Assembly: GCA_023079485.1 (NCBI GenBank)
Contig: CM041090.1
Span: forward strand, 11,977,403-12,041,402
Source of the DNA: Archilochus colubris
Taxonomy: Eukaryota > Chordata > Aves > Apodiformes > Trochilidae
Reading direction: 5' to 3'
DNA length: 64,000 nt
The translations under genes were made by a program, and so were the position numbers. Positions 39,701-51,508 of the stretch are shown one piece after another. Under the pieces are notes generated by a model, which saw nothing but the letters and a program-made list of their open reading frames with translations, had not been told where the DNA came from and made no database searches. Position 1 is the first letter of the stretch. Each line of letters opens with the position of its first letter.

Positions 39701-42700
39701 CAGTAGCCAGGAATGGCTTGAATGAGAGTGCTTTACACTCACTCATCCACACTGCCAAGGGCAACTCAGTTCCCTCTGTAGCCCACAGCATGGAATCTCT
39801 TAACAGCACAGGCTATCATATGTGTTCTCATCTAATGCTGCATGAATGCTACCTTCATTAATTTCTCATGTCTTTATACCCTAGGAAAGGATAACAAAAA
39901 AATAATAGGTGGAGGTCACCTAAAGAACAAAGATTACCAGGGCTGGAAACTAGGAGACAGCAGTACTGTTTATTACACATATGTAACAAGTGCTTTGCAT
40001 CCCTTTTCTGCACACTACACACAAGTATGGACATATACACGAAATGTCCAGAGTCAAATCCAGATGAAAGGCACCAACTAGGAAATTACAGAAACAATTC
40101 CAAGCACAGTTATAGAAATCAAACATCAAAGGTTTTATAACAAAGATACAGCAGCAGGGTAAGGAAAATAATGTGTGTATTTAAGTATTTTTTTTATATT
40201 TGTAATGAGTTTACACGTCAAGGGGAAATTAAGAAAGGAAATTAGACTGTATTACACTGAAATGCACTGAAAATACACCTTCCTTTAAATGTTATCATTG
40301 CACATAAAAACTTAACTTAGGAACCAGAACTTACTTGAAACAAGTACTAAAGACACTCTATTGCTACAAGGTTGACAACTAAATTATGTCCATTGGTGCC
40401 AAATTAATCAAATACGAGCAACATCTTGGAACAAAAAGTGGCAGTGAAAAGCTTTCAATCAAAGTTTATAAATATGCCTGCAAGTTTTCTGCTCCAGGTA
40501 TCATTTTTATGCATTACTGAACTTATAGCAGAGAACCTAAAAATTATTCACAAAACTATAAAATAAACTAGATCCAGAAAAAACCCCACATCATAACCAA
40601 CAAAAAAAATGGGGGACCAAGAGGAATTTTCCCGTTAAAGAAGGAAAAATTAATTTTACTAGACTTTTAAGAGTTAATTCTCTTGCTCTTTCAAAGCATA
40701 GCGTAGGATATTTTTGGATCAAAAGAGAGCTAATCTTATTTTTTATCCCACCAAGAAAGAGTTATCCCTGAGATCCAAAAACATCCTAAAGCATTTCTGT
40801 CTACAGACTCAAAATCAGGAATTTAGACATCAGCAATTTCAAAGGAAGATTCAGCTACACAATCTTGGGAAACATTTGCTAGCAATCCAAGTTCCCAGAA
40901 AACAGTTTGACTGGGAGAAGAATCTGACGGATCAATGATTTCACAGAAAGAGCTCTAAAGGGCTACCCTACTTCATGTTTGTATGCACAAGGAGTGCTTA
41001 GGCTGCAATAAAAGCTGTAAGTACCAAGTCCTGAAGGCTTACATCACAGTTGCACTCCACCTGACAAATGTTTCCTTTCTCAGTATATTGGGAAACAGCA
41101 ATTTATCCCTTCTCCACAAAGGTGAAGGAAGTTATAATGAAGAGGAAACAGCAGTCACTGGTATGATTGTTCACAGCAAGGAGAAGCTGGGACTTCCAAG
41201 ATGGAAATCTAGTTCATTGTTTTCCCTGCAAAAGATTTCCTACCACCAAGTAGAAGGAACACTTCTGCATAGTGCCTCTTCTGCTGTTTCCACTATTGCC
41301 CCACACTTCTATTTAGAGCTTTATTTTACTCACTAGAAATAAATGCAATTGAGTTTTACTAGCATGAGAACAGCAGCAGAAATTGCCATCTCATATGGAA
41401 CACACAGGCTACCTATGAATAGGCAAAGCTTCTGACTTCATCAGTGAGGAAGACTGTTCAGTCAAGGCAATGTCTCAGAAAACTGAAGGGATGAAGCATA
41501 TTTATTTAATGCTCTTGCCTCAGATTAAAGCACTTTCTACTAAAGGCTGAGTAATCTACTAAACTATGTAATATAGATAGCTCTAAAAAGGGGAGTGGAG
41601 GAAAGGGATACTGGAAAGAATCCTTCATTGTGATTATTCATTTCTCTCCCCCCATGAAATTCTTCCAGGCTTAGAAGTGCTAATGACACCTCATCACACC
41701 TAAACAATTTACATAAGCAGCAGCAGCCAGCACCACTCTCCAACCTTTAATTCCCAGAAATAAATATTCCCAGTCTCCCAGAAATCAGCCATATAATTTC
41801 CTACTTGGGCACTTCGCACGTTTTATTTTAGAGACTTATGCTTTTAAAGTTGCATCAACTCTAAAGGAGACTGTTTCTGGGACATTATTGGTGATAAATG
41901 CAAAGTAAAGATAGTATGGGAAGAGGAGTGAATAGACACATCGGTAGCAGTTTTCTCATGCCAGTTACACAACAGCTCACTCTTAGTCATGCAGGGTAAA
42001 AATAATGAGACACACGAGATAACACATGGAAATGATCTTATCCTCTTGCCCAAAAATAATGTACAAACACTACTTGCTTTAAAGTCCAAATTGGTTGTCA
42101 CACTAGATTTGTGTAAAGCTTAAGGAAAGAATGGTGTGAGGGCTCTTTATAGAAAATTACAACAAGTGAAGGCTATTTCACTAATTAGCACCCCTACCCA
42201 AAGAAATCCTTATCTCCCTTTACAATAAGCTCCTTTTAAGCAGAGAAAAGACCCCAAACATTTGCAGAGCCCTGACTTCAACATCTGTTGGTATTCCCTA
42301 TACACAAATGTGCTTCTGTGTGCATGTTTATCAGAAGAGGTCATCAAGGGCATGCTTGGTTTATCCATCACTTTAAGGCTCTCCTATTTGTAAAGCTTCT
42401 GTTAATGTCAGTGAAACCTAACCTAGACAGAAGTTTCAGAGGTCAGATATTTGGCATGCTACATTTAGAAACCCAAGCACAAAGTTGACGAGGACACTTC
42501 AAACAGAGGGGATTACAGCGGAAATAGGTCTCCTTTATACCAGACTGGCTAGTGAGCAGATTCGAGAAAGAACACACTGAGACTGCCTGATGCTAGTAAA
42601 GCTCATATTCTTGCTCTATTTTTCTTCCACTGACTAAATCAATTCTCCCACTTGGCAAAGCCCAGCACAGAAATAACAGTTTAATTTTAATACAGAAAAG

Positions 42701-42750
42701 GAATAGACACGAGACAGGAAATCAGGTACTACATGACCCATAAAAAGCAG
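36793..42750. other. RYR3: RYR3 intron next to exon 1, no further exon seen
   Basis: 6 kb of repeat-poor DNA adjoining exon 1, with only the A/C-rich tract near 39.35 kb. The low repeat load near a promoter would suit regulatory sequence, but I see nothing specific. Confidence 0.55.
39332..39388. repeat. A/C-rich low-complexity tract
   Basis: AAAACC and CAAAA repeats, same composition class as 25819-25892. Confidence 0.85.
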
Positions 42751-42758
42751 ATACTTAC

Positions 42759-42809
42759 AGTTCGTAGGAACTGTATTTCATCTTCCCCTCCTTCACCCCC
42801 TTCAGCCAT
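42759..42809 (-). CDS. RYR3: Ryanodine receptor 3, first coding exon (partial gene)
   Basis: Read on the minus strand, this 51-base stretch encodes 17 residues, MAEGGEGGEDEIQFLRT, followed directly by a consensus splice donor GTAAGTAT at 42758-42751. Vertebrate ryanodine receptors start with a short acidic peptide ending in QFLRT, and their first coding exon ends at this threonine in phase 0. The glycine/glutamate pattern fits RYR3 better than RYR1 or RYR2. The family forms the homotetrameric calcium release channel of the endoplasmic or sarcoplasmic reticulum; type 3 is known from brain, smooth muscle and non-mammalian skeletal muscle. The start at 42809 has G at -3 and +4. A second in-frame ATG lies two codons upstream at 42815 with T at -3 and would add Met-Ala. 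Exon 2 is not recognised and should lie beyond position 1 of the window. The remaining roughly 4,900 codons are outside. Confidence 0.93.
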
Positions 42810-43020
42810 GGCCATTGAGGAGTCAGCTCTGCTTGAGACTCCGATCACCTCCACTGGTAGCTCGCTGCGCTCGGTACAGCTCCTCTTCTCCTATCACTAT
42901 TAGCATATAGCTAATCCACAGCCATATAGGGAGCTCAGCTAACTCCACTGCACTGCAGACTGTCAGTCAACCCCCTCACTGCCAGAGCCAACTGCGCTGC
43001 TTTCCCAGCTCATAGCAAGC
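42810..43020 (-). promoter_or_regulatory. RYR3: RYR3 5' UTR and putative proximal promoter
   Basis: This is the minus-strand sequence just upstream of the RYR3 start codon. It is richer in G+C than the flanking intron and intergenic DNA but is not a strong CpG island. Around 42921-42930 it holds CCCTATATGG (minus strand), which can be read as a TATA-like element or as a CArG-like serum response factor site one base off CC(A/T)6GG. A second TATA-like piece, CTATATGC, lies near 42905. If the first acts as a TATA box, transcription would start near 42890-42900 and the 5' UTR would be about 85 nt. The transcription start is inferred, not seen. Confidence 0.5.
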
Positions 43021-46000
43021 AATTCTTTTCTTTTTCTCTCTACCCTAGAGGCAAAACCTTCCCACTGTTAAGGTATTGCAGGAAGCATTATATGCATCGC
43101 TAGGTGTGGTCCCCCCCACACAGATACTGTCTGGTCAAAACAGCAGTAATGGTGAAGTGTTAACGACAGCAGAGCTTGCTCTTCCGTTTTCACAGATCAG
43201 GATACCTAATTTTGCCCTGAAACGTATCAAATTCAGTAACTCTGATCCTACTGTTTTGTGCAGCAGGAGAATGTAAATCAGATGAATACAGCACAAGCTG
43301 ATTTTGACAGCAGATATTTCCAGCCTGCTTACAATAACTTCCGTTTCTTGCTTCTCTGCATAAGCATCTGCAAATCTGATTTCCAAGACAACTTAATGAT
43401 CTAAACCTACAATGTGTAGTTCCTTATGCCATCCTCTTTTTAATAGTACTTATACATATATCCTAAGATCTGCAAGGTTTTTATTTGTACCTTTTCAGAA
43501 CTGCACCTATGTAAACAGGATGGTACAAATGTACTTCAAAAACTATAAACCATAATTATGTAAAAATAAAACTTGAAACAACCTTAAAATTTCATACATT
43601 TTTAACCATGAAAATTTCTAGTTATTAGTTCACTATTAGCAAATGAGCAAGGAGTAAAATAGATCAGCTCTAGAAAAAAATGTACGTAAGTGCACGGAGA
43701 AAAAGGACACAAACAGGAGAAGAGAACACCAAGGAGGCTCCAGCCAGCCATTTCACTATATCATCTTGCATTTTGTGCTAAGGTTTATAGTCACCTCATA
43801 CATTCCATCTCTGAGAAGCATTACTGAAACTTGGTGCTGCCTATATTTACATAGGTACATACCTTCCCAGAGTACCCTGTGTATATGGTCTTTTTCAGAG
43901 TAAAAGAATGTGATTTTTTTACAAATGAGAGTTTAGACATGAGGGCAAAGGAGGAATAACTTTCTTGGGGTCACAATGACAATGCAGCACAGTAAAAAGT
44001 GAAACTAGGTGTCCAGAAACCAATACTCCTATGCACAACTATCTTCTGGGCATGGAATGCAATACACACTGCCTTTCCCCTCCCCTAAAATAGTAGTATT
44101 GGGCTTTTTCACCAGTTAAAATAAACACAAACACAAGCCAAACAGCAAGATGCCCAGCAGTTTGTCTCCTTGAAGGGATGGATGGTTTGAAAAATATTTT
44201 AATTCTTTCACTCCCTCTTACCACTCTGAGGAACTCTGTCCAAATATAATGACAATCCCATTACTCAGCAACAGGCAACTTCAGGTCAAAAGTGACTCTG
44301 AAGCCTCTAGCTGACACAGTCAGCTGGCCTAGAGTTGTACAGGCTGGCCCTGCCAGTCCATCCACTCCCCTGATGCCTGAGATTTTTTTTTTTTTTGGTT
44401 GCTGTGAAAAAGCAAAAGATAGCTTTTTGCTAGACAATGTGGCAGAAAAGTGTTTCCCTTAAGTACCAGTAAAATTATTTGGTTGCTAATCTGAAAATTC
44501 AGTTTTGTGTTTGGTGTTTCTGTTATGTTTTTTGCTGCAGCCATCTTCAAGTCAATGTTCTCTCTCTTTCCACCTCAAAACAAGGAAAACAAAAACAACT
44601 TAGCAGATCTTCCTTAGAGAAATATCGTTATTCCAGAAAAAAAGTCAGAGGAGTGGGAAAAACTTGCCTAAAGTCAAAGCATGCCACTCACTTTTTTTAC
44701 TAAAAAACAGATCAGGCAGACAGGCCTAGTGATGATAGATGATTATCCATAGCTTTATATTTAGAATGAATTGCATGGCAAAATCTACACATGTAAGATT
44801 TTCTGTATTGTCATGTATTTAACAACCATTCCAGCATCCTACTTTACATAGAAAGATTATAAATAAGAAATACCAAGAAATCTGAGAAAGTAAGCACAAG
44901 TCATAAGACTCGCAAAAAGCACAGGTGCTGTTTCCTTCACAAGTAGAAATCAATGCCATGCAGTACATCTGCTGGTCAAGTTTTATTTTAGTTACTGAAG
45001 TAAAACTTCCTGATAGCAAGTTTGGAATATGCAGAGCTGAGCTCAATCAAATGGAAAGGAGAAAAAATTGTAATTTTCCAAGTGTTTTCCTCATATAGTG
45101 GAGGATTACATAAAAATGCTTCCTATGAAACTTTGAGATACTTCTTGAGTAAAATACTGTATTTACATCAGTTACTACAAATAGTGACAGATACTTATGC
45201 ATGTAACTTCTAATAAGGAAGCTACAGATTTAACCAATCTATTTTTATTTTAAACAGTCATCAACATGACAGGATCTCACTTTGCATTTTTAAACTTGTT
45301 AAGCTTCTACAGCATTGTGAAATGCACATCTCCTCAAGTCTTAGCTATTTTTTTCCAGGAATTTCCAATTGCTCTGAGATTGAGATCTGGCTGTTAACAG
45401 AACCATGCTTACTCATACATGTCTTGTTTACATGACGTATAATGTAGCCTTCATTTACATGAAGTCTTGCATTTCTAATTTCTTAACACTAACTTGGAAA
45501 AATGGTTTTCTTTTTTTTCCTTCTATTTTAAAATTATGAATGGAAGAAAATTACATCAGGTCACTGCGTTAAATCAATCCAAAATGATCACACATTACAC
45601 ACTGTGTACATGTGTATATACATGTGTATATACATGTGTATATACATGTGTATATACATGTGTATATACATATATACACACACAGTGACTCTGCTTTACT
45701 AGAGATGATCCATAAGATGCAGTGAAAAAGGTCAAATAATCTGAACTGGGACCTCTGTGTATTTTATGATATCCTATTAATGACAATCAACTGTAAACCT
45801 CTAACTTAGCATTTTTGCTGTTGAATACATTCTGGACTGACCCTATACTATTTTAAAGCTATCAATATTAACTGAGAATTTTTATAGTGGCATTAGCCTG
45901 ACAATAAAATAGTACCATGAATTTAACAAAAGGAACTAATCATCCTGCTGTAATGAAGGGACATCTGAGTCTAAACCACTTTTTGTATGGATTTTACCTT

Positions 46001-48370
46001 TCTGAAGCTTTACAAAAACAGATTACATACCTAGTAGACAGCACGTACAAAACCTGTGATGGTAAAAACATGCATGCTGGTATTTTCAAAAGCATGAGCA
46101 GTACCAGTTACTCAAGTATCTGTTGGGTCAGGAGTCCAAATGGTATTCTTTACTGATAATTAGAGACCTAAGTACTAAAATGGAGAAGCTGCTTAACAGA
46201 CCAAAATGTCTCTGCATGCTTTATGCTCCACTTAAGTACAAAAATATGTATACACACAGTTTTTAAAAAGTCACCAGAAGGAACATTTTGTTTACTTTAC
46301 AAACAATTCACACAAGTATTTGAATTCATTATGCTGGCTGTTTCCAGCCCACACATTAAATAAGTGTCCAGTGCACAAACACTAGGCACTTAGTACAAGT
46401 TAATATTCCATTCATGGAAAACAAAACTTCTATAAATCTGCAGCTAAGTTTTGCTTTGCTTTGTTTTTAATTTATCCTGTAGGAATTAAATTACAGTTTT
46501 TATTGGAAAATACAGGATCTTATTCAAGTTGAGAAAAACTTCCAGAAGATTTTCAGAAGAAAACAATCAGATTATTAGTTCGAGTAATTTAAAGAGAAAT
46601 GGGTTTTATTCAGTAACACCTATTTGGAGACTTAATCTACATTTTCTCATGCCTTTTAAATATAGCTTTTGTTGGCACTTATCCTATGTCAGTGCTTTGT
46701 TATTTAGCACAGAACTGTATTTTGTTTTTAAAAGTTGAGGCAATCTCTGCTGAAAATTCTCTTTATGAATATAGGAAGAATAAAGTATATTGCAGTGTTA
46801 CAGAATCCATAGCAGAATATCAATACCGTTTGTAAAGTCCAATTCAGTGACTTTCCAAGTAACTTCAACACTACTTCTTCCAAAATGAGGAAAGGATAGG
46901 ATCTCAGAACAGGTGTTCAAAACTCGTTCTTTCATCACTGATCAAATTTTATGTTAGGTTGCCATCTGGTGGTATAAATAGAAAATTAATGTCTTTAGTT
47001 GGCAAGCATAGCCATTCATATTATTTTTAACCCAGTACACTGGCAGTCTCAGCTCCAATTTTATTATAGACTATGCAAGATACATTTTACTATGTTCTAC
47101 GGTGCTATGAACCTTGACATTGCACGGTCTTTATTTTACTGCAGAAGAAGAAAAAAAATAAACAAAGCAAAAGCATGTTCACAAGTTACTTCCTAAGGCT
47201 AAACCAATGCTTCATCAGACTTTCTCTTTTTTGCAAAACACAGTTATTTCAACATCAGTTGACTTGAGCCTGCCAAAACAAAGATTTTCTACACCTCTGC
47301 AAGATCTACAGTTGTAGATGGCACAAGCAGAGCTCACAGACTCTAATAAACATATTTCACTCTTCAGCCATCCAGTTCCCCATCACAAGGCAACAACAAC
47401 ATTCTTGTACACAAGACATTATTCCCACATCAAATAGGATGACTTTTAGTACCTGCTAGGCAATTGCTGTCCATATCTTTACTATAAGTCTCCCAATTCT
47501 TTTTTTTATGTACTCTTGGAAAATTGTATAAGCACCCTCCACTGGATTTACTGTGATTCCTGATTTTCCTTTTCTCAGAGCTCTTCTATATAAATACTTA
47601 GTGTATATAAAATTATTATGTAAAAATGTAATCCACATTATTAAAATGTATGGAGTATTTCAATATTCACTCCCCTAAAAGGAATCAACAGTGTGTTAAT
47701 ACACTATGGCTTAGAGAAAACTACTTAGGGTCATTTAGTGAAAATACTGAACATTTTTAAGCTGTTATTTTCCACTGATGTGACTCCACAAAAAGCCAGT
47801 TCAGCTTGAGGTCTCACAGTAGTGTAGAAAGAATCACAGCCTAAGAAATTCATAGTTTCTATCACAAGGAATTTTCACTGTATCACAAATTAATCCTAAC
47901 CAAATAACAATTCTAAAAAAATGCTCAGAAGACAAGACAGCTGTGACTTGGACAGGAATCAGAAAACTTACATTTTAAGTTCACAGTATCCTATTCCCCA
48001 ACACTAACAGTTACCTATAGTATTTTAGTTTGTGGCTTACATTCTAATACCTTATGCTTCTGGGTCTCCTACTGCCTATTTCATACACCTCCTTCTTTAT
48101 GATTGATTCCCATATTTGTGGCTGGTTTGCTTTCTTAGGAATTTCATATTGTATAGGAATAGCTGGCAACATAGTTCTGTTTTGCTTTTCCAAGAAACTT
48201 CAGACAACTTTAAGTTCCACTGAAAAAATAACATAACTTAAATAATACCTTTTAACAATCCTGCATATTTCAGTTCTTCAACTGAGAAGCTCTATCCCAA
48301 TGGTAGGCTGGTTGTTCCTAATGACCAAAATTACACACCAACCACTCCCTTCTTATAAAAACATTACTAA
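43021..48370. other. Intergenic DNA between RYR3 and the provirus
   Basis: AT-rich, with the 12-bp tandem repeat at 45607-45680 and a T-run near 44385. No gene or transposon recognised. Confidence 0.6.
45607..45680. repeat. 12-bp tandem repeat
   Basis: Five near-perfect copies of ACATGTGTATAT followed by ATATATACACACACA. The unit contains the palindrome ACATGT, so both strands look alike, and frames on either strand give a Tyr-Thr/His-Val repeat with no biological meaning. Confidence 0.95.
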
Positions 48371-48693
48371 TGTTGTGAAATGAGGCAACCAGGTGCCACT
48401 AATTGCCAGTGAGTGGGCATGAGCTTGTGTTAAGCCCACCTGTGCCTGATTAAGGTGGGCCCTAACTGCGCATGAGCAGGATTAGGGGGCCAATAAAAGG
48501 TGAGCTTCCAAACACAGACTCAGTTCAGTCTTAAGCAAGCTAGCAGAGATTGGCTGCTTTTGGAGCAAGAGCACTGATCCAGACTGGTCAACCCTGGGGG
48601 TTATAGACTCAGAGCACTATTCGTGAGTTTCTGCTGGAACAGCCTGGTTGGACCTTGGAGCGTCGTACCCTAGAAGAGGTTCATCTTGCAGCA
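48371..48693 (+). repeat. 5' LTR of the provirus
   Basis: A 323-bp LTR starting TGTTGTG and ending GCAGCA. It contains CCAATAAAAGG at about 48490-48500, which supplies a CCAAT-like box, a TATA-like AATAAAAG, and an AATAAA hexamer at 48492-48497 that could also act as polyadenylation signal. The start matches the LTR copies at 54549 and 55046. It differs from the 54549 copy at roughly one base in ten over their shared part, but agrees better with the short 55046 copy. Confidence 0.9.
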
Positions 48694-48695
48694 TC

Positions 48696-48713
48696 TGGTG
48701 GAGAATGCGGGCA
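48696..48713 (+). other. Primer binding site of the provirus
   Basis: Two bases after the LTR end comes TGGTGGAGAATGCGGGCA, in the place and with the TGG start expected of an 18-nt tRNA primer binding site. I could not assign it to a tRNA with confidence; a leucine tRNA fits only partly. The same string with one change occurs after the 5' LTR of the small element at 15097-15114. Confidence 0.75.
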
Positions 48714-48797
48714 TAGACCCTGATCTATCCCCTGCTCAGATGAATCAGAAGAAAGGGAGCCAGTTTGGTGTAAACTAACATTAGCAGAAAACCCAAG

Positions 48798-48810
48798 GAG
48801 TCAGGTAAGA
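48798..48810 (+). other. Leader splice donor of the provirus
   Basis: GAGTCAG|GTAAGA with GT at 48805-48806 lies between the primer binding site and the gag start at 48862, where retroviruses keep the major splice donor for env mRNA. With env missing its role is unclear. Motif call only. Confidence 0.4.
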
Positions 48811-48861
48811 AGATTCACTGCCTTCCTTCCCCATCACTGATTGACCAAGAAAAAGGAAAAG

Positions 48862-50810
48862 ATGGAATTGTCAGCAAGCACCCCTGTTAATGAGAAGCTG
48901 GTGACATGGGTGAAGGAGCAAGAACTCTCCTCCTCCCCGTCCTCTGCGGCTGCATGAGAACTTTGGCAGGAGGCCAATGACCTGTTGGGAAACCTCCATA
49001 CTCAAGAAATGAATAAAAACATAACCGGATTAGACGCTACATGGGGAGTGGTGATCAATGCCCTAAAAGAAATAAAAGCCGAGGCGGAAGCTGCCGTCAC
49101 CGCCATTGCAGCACTTCCGCCAAACGCTAGCATTGATACTACAGCACCACCACCAGAAGCAGGATCCGGTGTTGTCCCCACAGCGCCTCTGCTACCCACT
49201 ACTCCTCCTGAGGGTGGAAAAACCTGGAAGGCATTCTTAGTCCTAAGGGACAACAGCCTTGCTGTTAAGGGCATGACAGGAAAGTCACACCACTCTATAG
49301 CCGAGTTTCTATCAGACATCAGGCCGGAGGAAGAAGAAGCAGCACCTGCTCCGAGCACCGAAGGAAACGTACAAAAGAATGCAAAGATGCTGATAGCACA
49401 TGCCCCCAAGATGGGCAGCCCCAGTTGCTGCTTGAAACCACCCCTACTGCCACCTCCCAGCTCAGAAAAAGAGCATAGGAAAGAAGTGGCCACCCCACCA
49501 GCTGCACCCATCGGCCTGGAGGACAAAATAAAAGCCCTCCTGAAACAAATCGGGCCATAAAATCTTTAGAGAAAAGGATGACAGACGTGGAACAATGCTC
49601 ATCTTTCCATAAATATCGAGACCCACCCACCCTCCCTGATGATGAAGATGAGGATGTTCCAACCCCACTGCGATCACGACAGAATAACCAAGGCATCAAA
49701 GGTGCTGATAAACCCCGATCTGCAGTTTCATCCACCATTCCATTCTTGAAGGGGATTGGGAGGCCAGCACCATTGCTTGCCCTGTTCTGCATGATAACAA
49801 TGGGCCACCTCAATTTGAACAGCACAGTTGGAGAACCTTACAGAAAGCCAAGAAGACCCTGAGAGAGGGAGGATAAAAAGCGGAGAGTGGTCAGGCCATC
49901 CTGGATTGGCTCTTCACTGCTGACACTAATTGCCCCCACGACTGCTGCAGTCTGGCCAGGTACCTGCTCACCTCCCCCCAGCAGATTGTCTGGGCCAAAG
50001 AAAGGGAGCACCTGGCCCAAGTGGAGGCAAATAGCCCTCGACCACCCGGGGATCCACTATTAGGGATAACGGCTGAGATGCTCACAGGCTCAGGACGCTA
50101 TGCAGATGTCCAAGTCCAGCTCCAGTTCCCAACTGCCCTCCACCACGCTGCTACGTACCTAGCCCGCCAAGCCTTCTATGTGGTCCCAGAGCCTACTCCA
50201 GTCCCTTCATTTACTGCCATCAAGCAAGGGATGAATGAGCCTTTTCAACATTTTGTTGACTGACTTTGGCAATCTGTCATGGCTCAATCCGATCTGGGAG
50301 TAGAGCAAAAGGAATCTATGTTCAAGCTACTGGCATTTGAAAATGCAAATCCGAGAATGAAGTCACTGTTCTCCACTTTATCAAAACCGGCTGACGTCTC
50401 AGATGTTAGAAGTAGCTGCCAGGGCCACCCAAATGCAACAAAACCAAGGCATGGCCAGTGCTTTTGCTGCTGCCTTGGAACCTACCCAAAAGCTCCTCAT
50501 GGCAGTTGGGCAGAAACTAGACAGAAGGGGAAATCGATACAGAAGGAGAAATGGATCAGGAAAATTCACCCCTGTCTGTTTTCGATGTGGAGCCACAGGC
50601 CACTCAACAAGAGCTTGCTCAGCCACAGTGTGGTGTGACAGATGCCAGAGAGACAACCACAACAAGCTGGCATGCAGGCTTACGAAAAACGGAAGGCGCA
50701 GCACACAAGGCCCCCGCGCCATGACACAAGTAGCCGGGCCTGCGCTTTACACCAGCTCCCCGCCCCAGCCACAAGGGGAAGCCTGGGCATTGATGTGCCC
50801 TCAGCAGTAG
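48862..50810 (+). pseudogene. gag: gag remnant (matrix, capsid, nucleocapsid), broken
   Basis: Gag is the structural polyprotein that builds the particle. The likely start is the ATG at 48862, with a purine at -3. The matrix part is interrupted by TGA at 48955-48957, then runs on to TAA at 49558-49560. It is Ala/Pro/Glu-rich after a short N-terminal domain. The reading frame then shifts, and an acidic Asp/Glu run follows near 49640-49660. The capsid continues in another frame (about 49870-50400). Its major homology region, pattern Q-G-x2-E-x4-F, lies near 50225-50262 and ends in TGA at 50261-50263, probably a CGA to TGA change. After a further shift near 50400, the nucleocapsid carries two CX2CX4HX4C zinc knuckles at 50577-50618 and 50634-50675. 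The frame ends at 50810. Confidence 0.88.
50684..50690 (+). other. Probable gag-pro ribosomal frameshift site
   Basis: The heptamer G AAA AAC sits in the nucleocapsid frame, just after the second zinc knuckle, and the dUTPase-protease frame is open at -1 from here. Betaretroviruses use A AAA AAC at this point, so this is probably a slippery site with one changed base in the first position. A downstream RNA structure was not worked out. Confidence 0.5.
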
Positions 50811-51508
50811 ACGTCACGCTCACGACAACACAGGTGCACCGGATACCGATGGGAATATATGGACCAATACACCAAGAAGATAGCATGGTTTGAGCCTTAC
50901 TAATGGGCCGTTCTTCCACTGGAGTTGCAGGACTTGTTGTGCTCCCAGGAGTTATAGATACGGATTATATAGGGGAGATAATGATTACTTGTTTTACATT
51001 AACACCCCCCCTGATAATCAAAGCAGGAACCCAGCTAGCACAACTGGTCCTCCTCCCAAAAATGAATCTGGGAAAGAATGCTCCCATGGCACGAGGCAGT
51101 CAAGGCTTTGGATTTTCTGGAAGCACTCTGGTAACCTTAGTGCAACAGATGAAGACAAGGCCCATCATAATTGTAAAGCTGACCACTGGAAAAGAGGTCA
51201 AGACCCTTTCCATGATGATAGACACCGGGGCTGATGTTACCATAATCAACCTCAATGTGTGGCCTTGTCATTGGAAACTTATCGCTGCCCACGATGCAAT
51301 CCAGGGAATAGGTGGTGGTTCCACCCGCCTTCAGGTCCTTAAACCCGTGCAATTAAAGTTCCCCGAAGGACAAGTGGTGACCGTACGTCCTTATGTGTTG
51401 CTGCTACCAGGACAACTTGGAGGGTTGGTTGGCAGGGAAGTTATGAGCCAGCTAATGGCTGTTCTTTCCATCCCTGAACCCATCCAACCCCCTCAACATT
51501 TTCAATAA
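50690..51508 (+). pseudogene. pro: dUTPase-protease (pro) remnant
   Basis: The frame at -1 to nucleocapsid first encodes a trimeric dUTPase-like domain (about 50775-51120). Visible are the GRSS motif near 50905, a PGVIDTDYIGE-type motif near 50950-50982, and a glycine-rich C-terminal RGSQGFG motif near 51094. The aspartic protease follows with the catalytic DTGAD at 51221-51235, and a GLVGRE string near 51425-51440 typical of the C-terminal part. dUTPase removes dUTP before reverse transcription; the protease matures Gag and Pol. One in-frame TGA at 50891-50893 breaks the dUTPase. The rest of the frame to TAA at 51506-51508 is open, so the protease region itself is intact in length. Confidence 0.88.

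Larger units (their letters stand above)
1..42758 (-). other. RYR3: RYR3 intron 1 (5' part; runs off the window)
   Basis: Everything from the exon 1 donor at 42758 down to position 1 is inferred to be the first intron of RYR3, which is very long in other vertebrates. I saw no second exon: no minus-strand frame resembles the expected start of exon 2 (acidic residues followed by a VVLQC-type string). The stretch is AT-rich and full of stops in all frames. It is broken up by CR1 fragments, two solo LTRs and one complete small LTR element, each listed separately. If another gene lies here it is not visible from coding sequence. Confidence 0.7.

Noticed and set aside
45494..45786. Frames with Tyr-Thr/His-Val repeats on both strands
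   Set aside because: Translation of the 12-bp tandem repeat.
49002..49825. Minus-strand frames of 168-174 codons under gag
   Set aside because: They are antisense shadows of the Ala/Pro-rich gag frame; the plus-strand frame carries the retroviral order and motifs.
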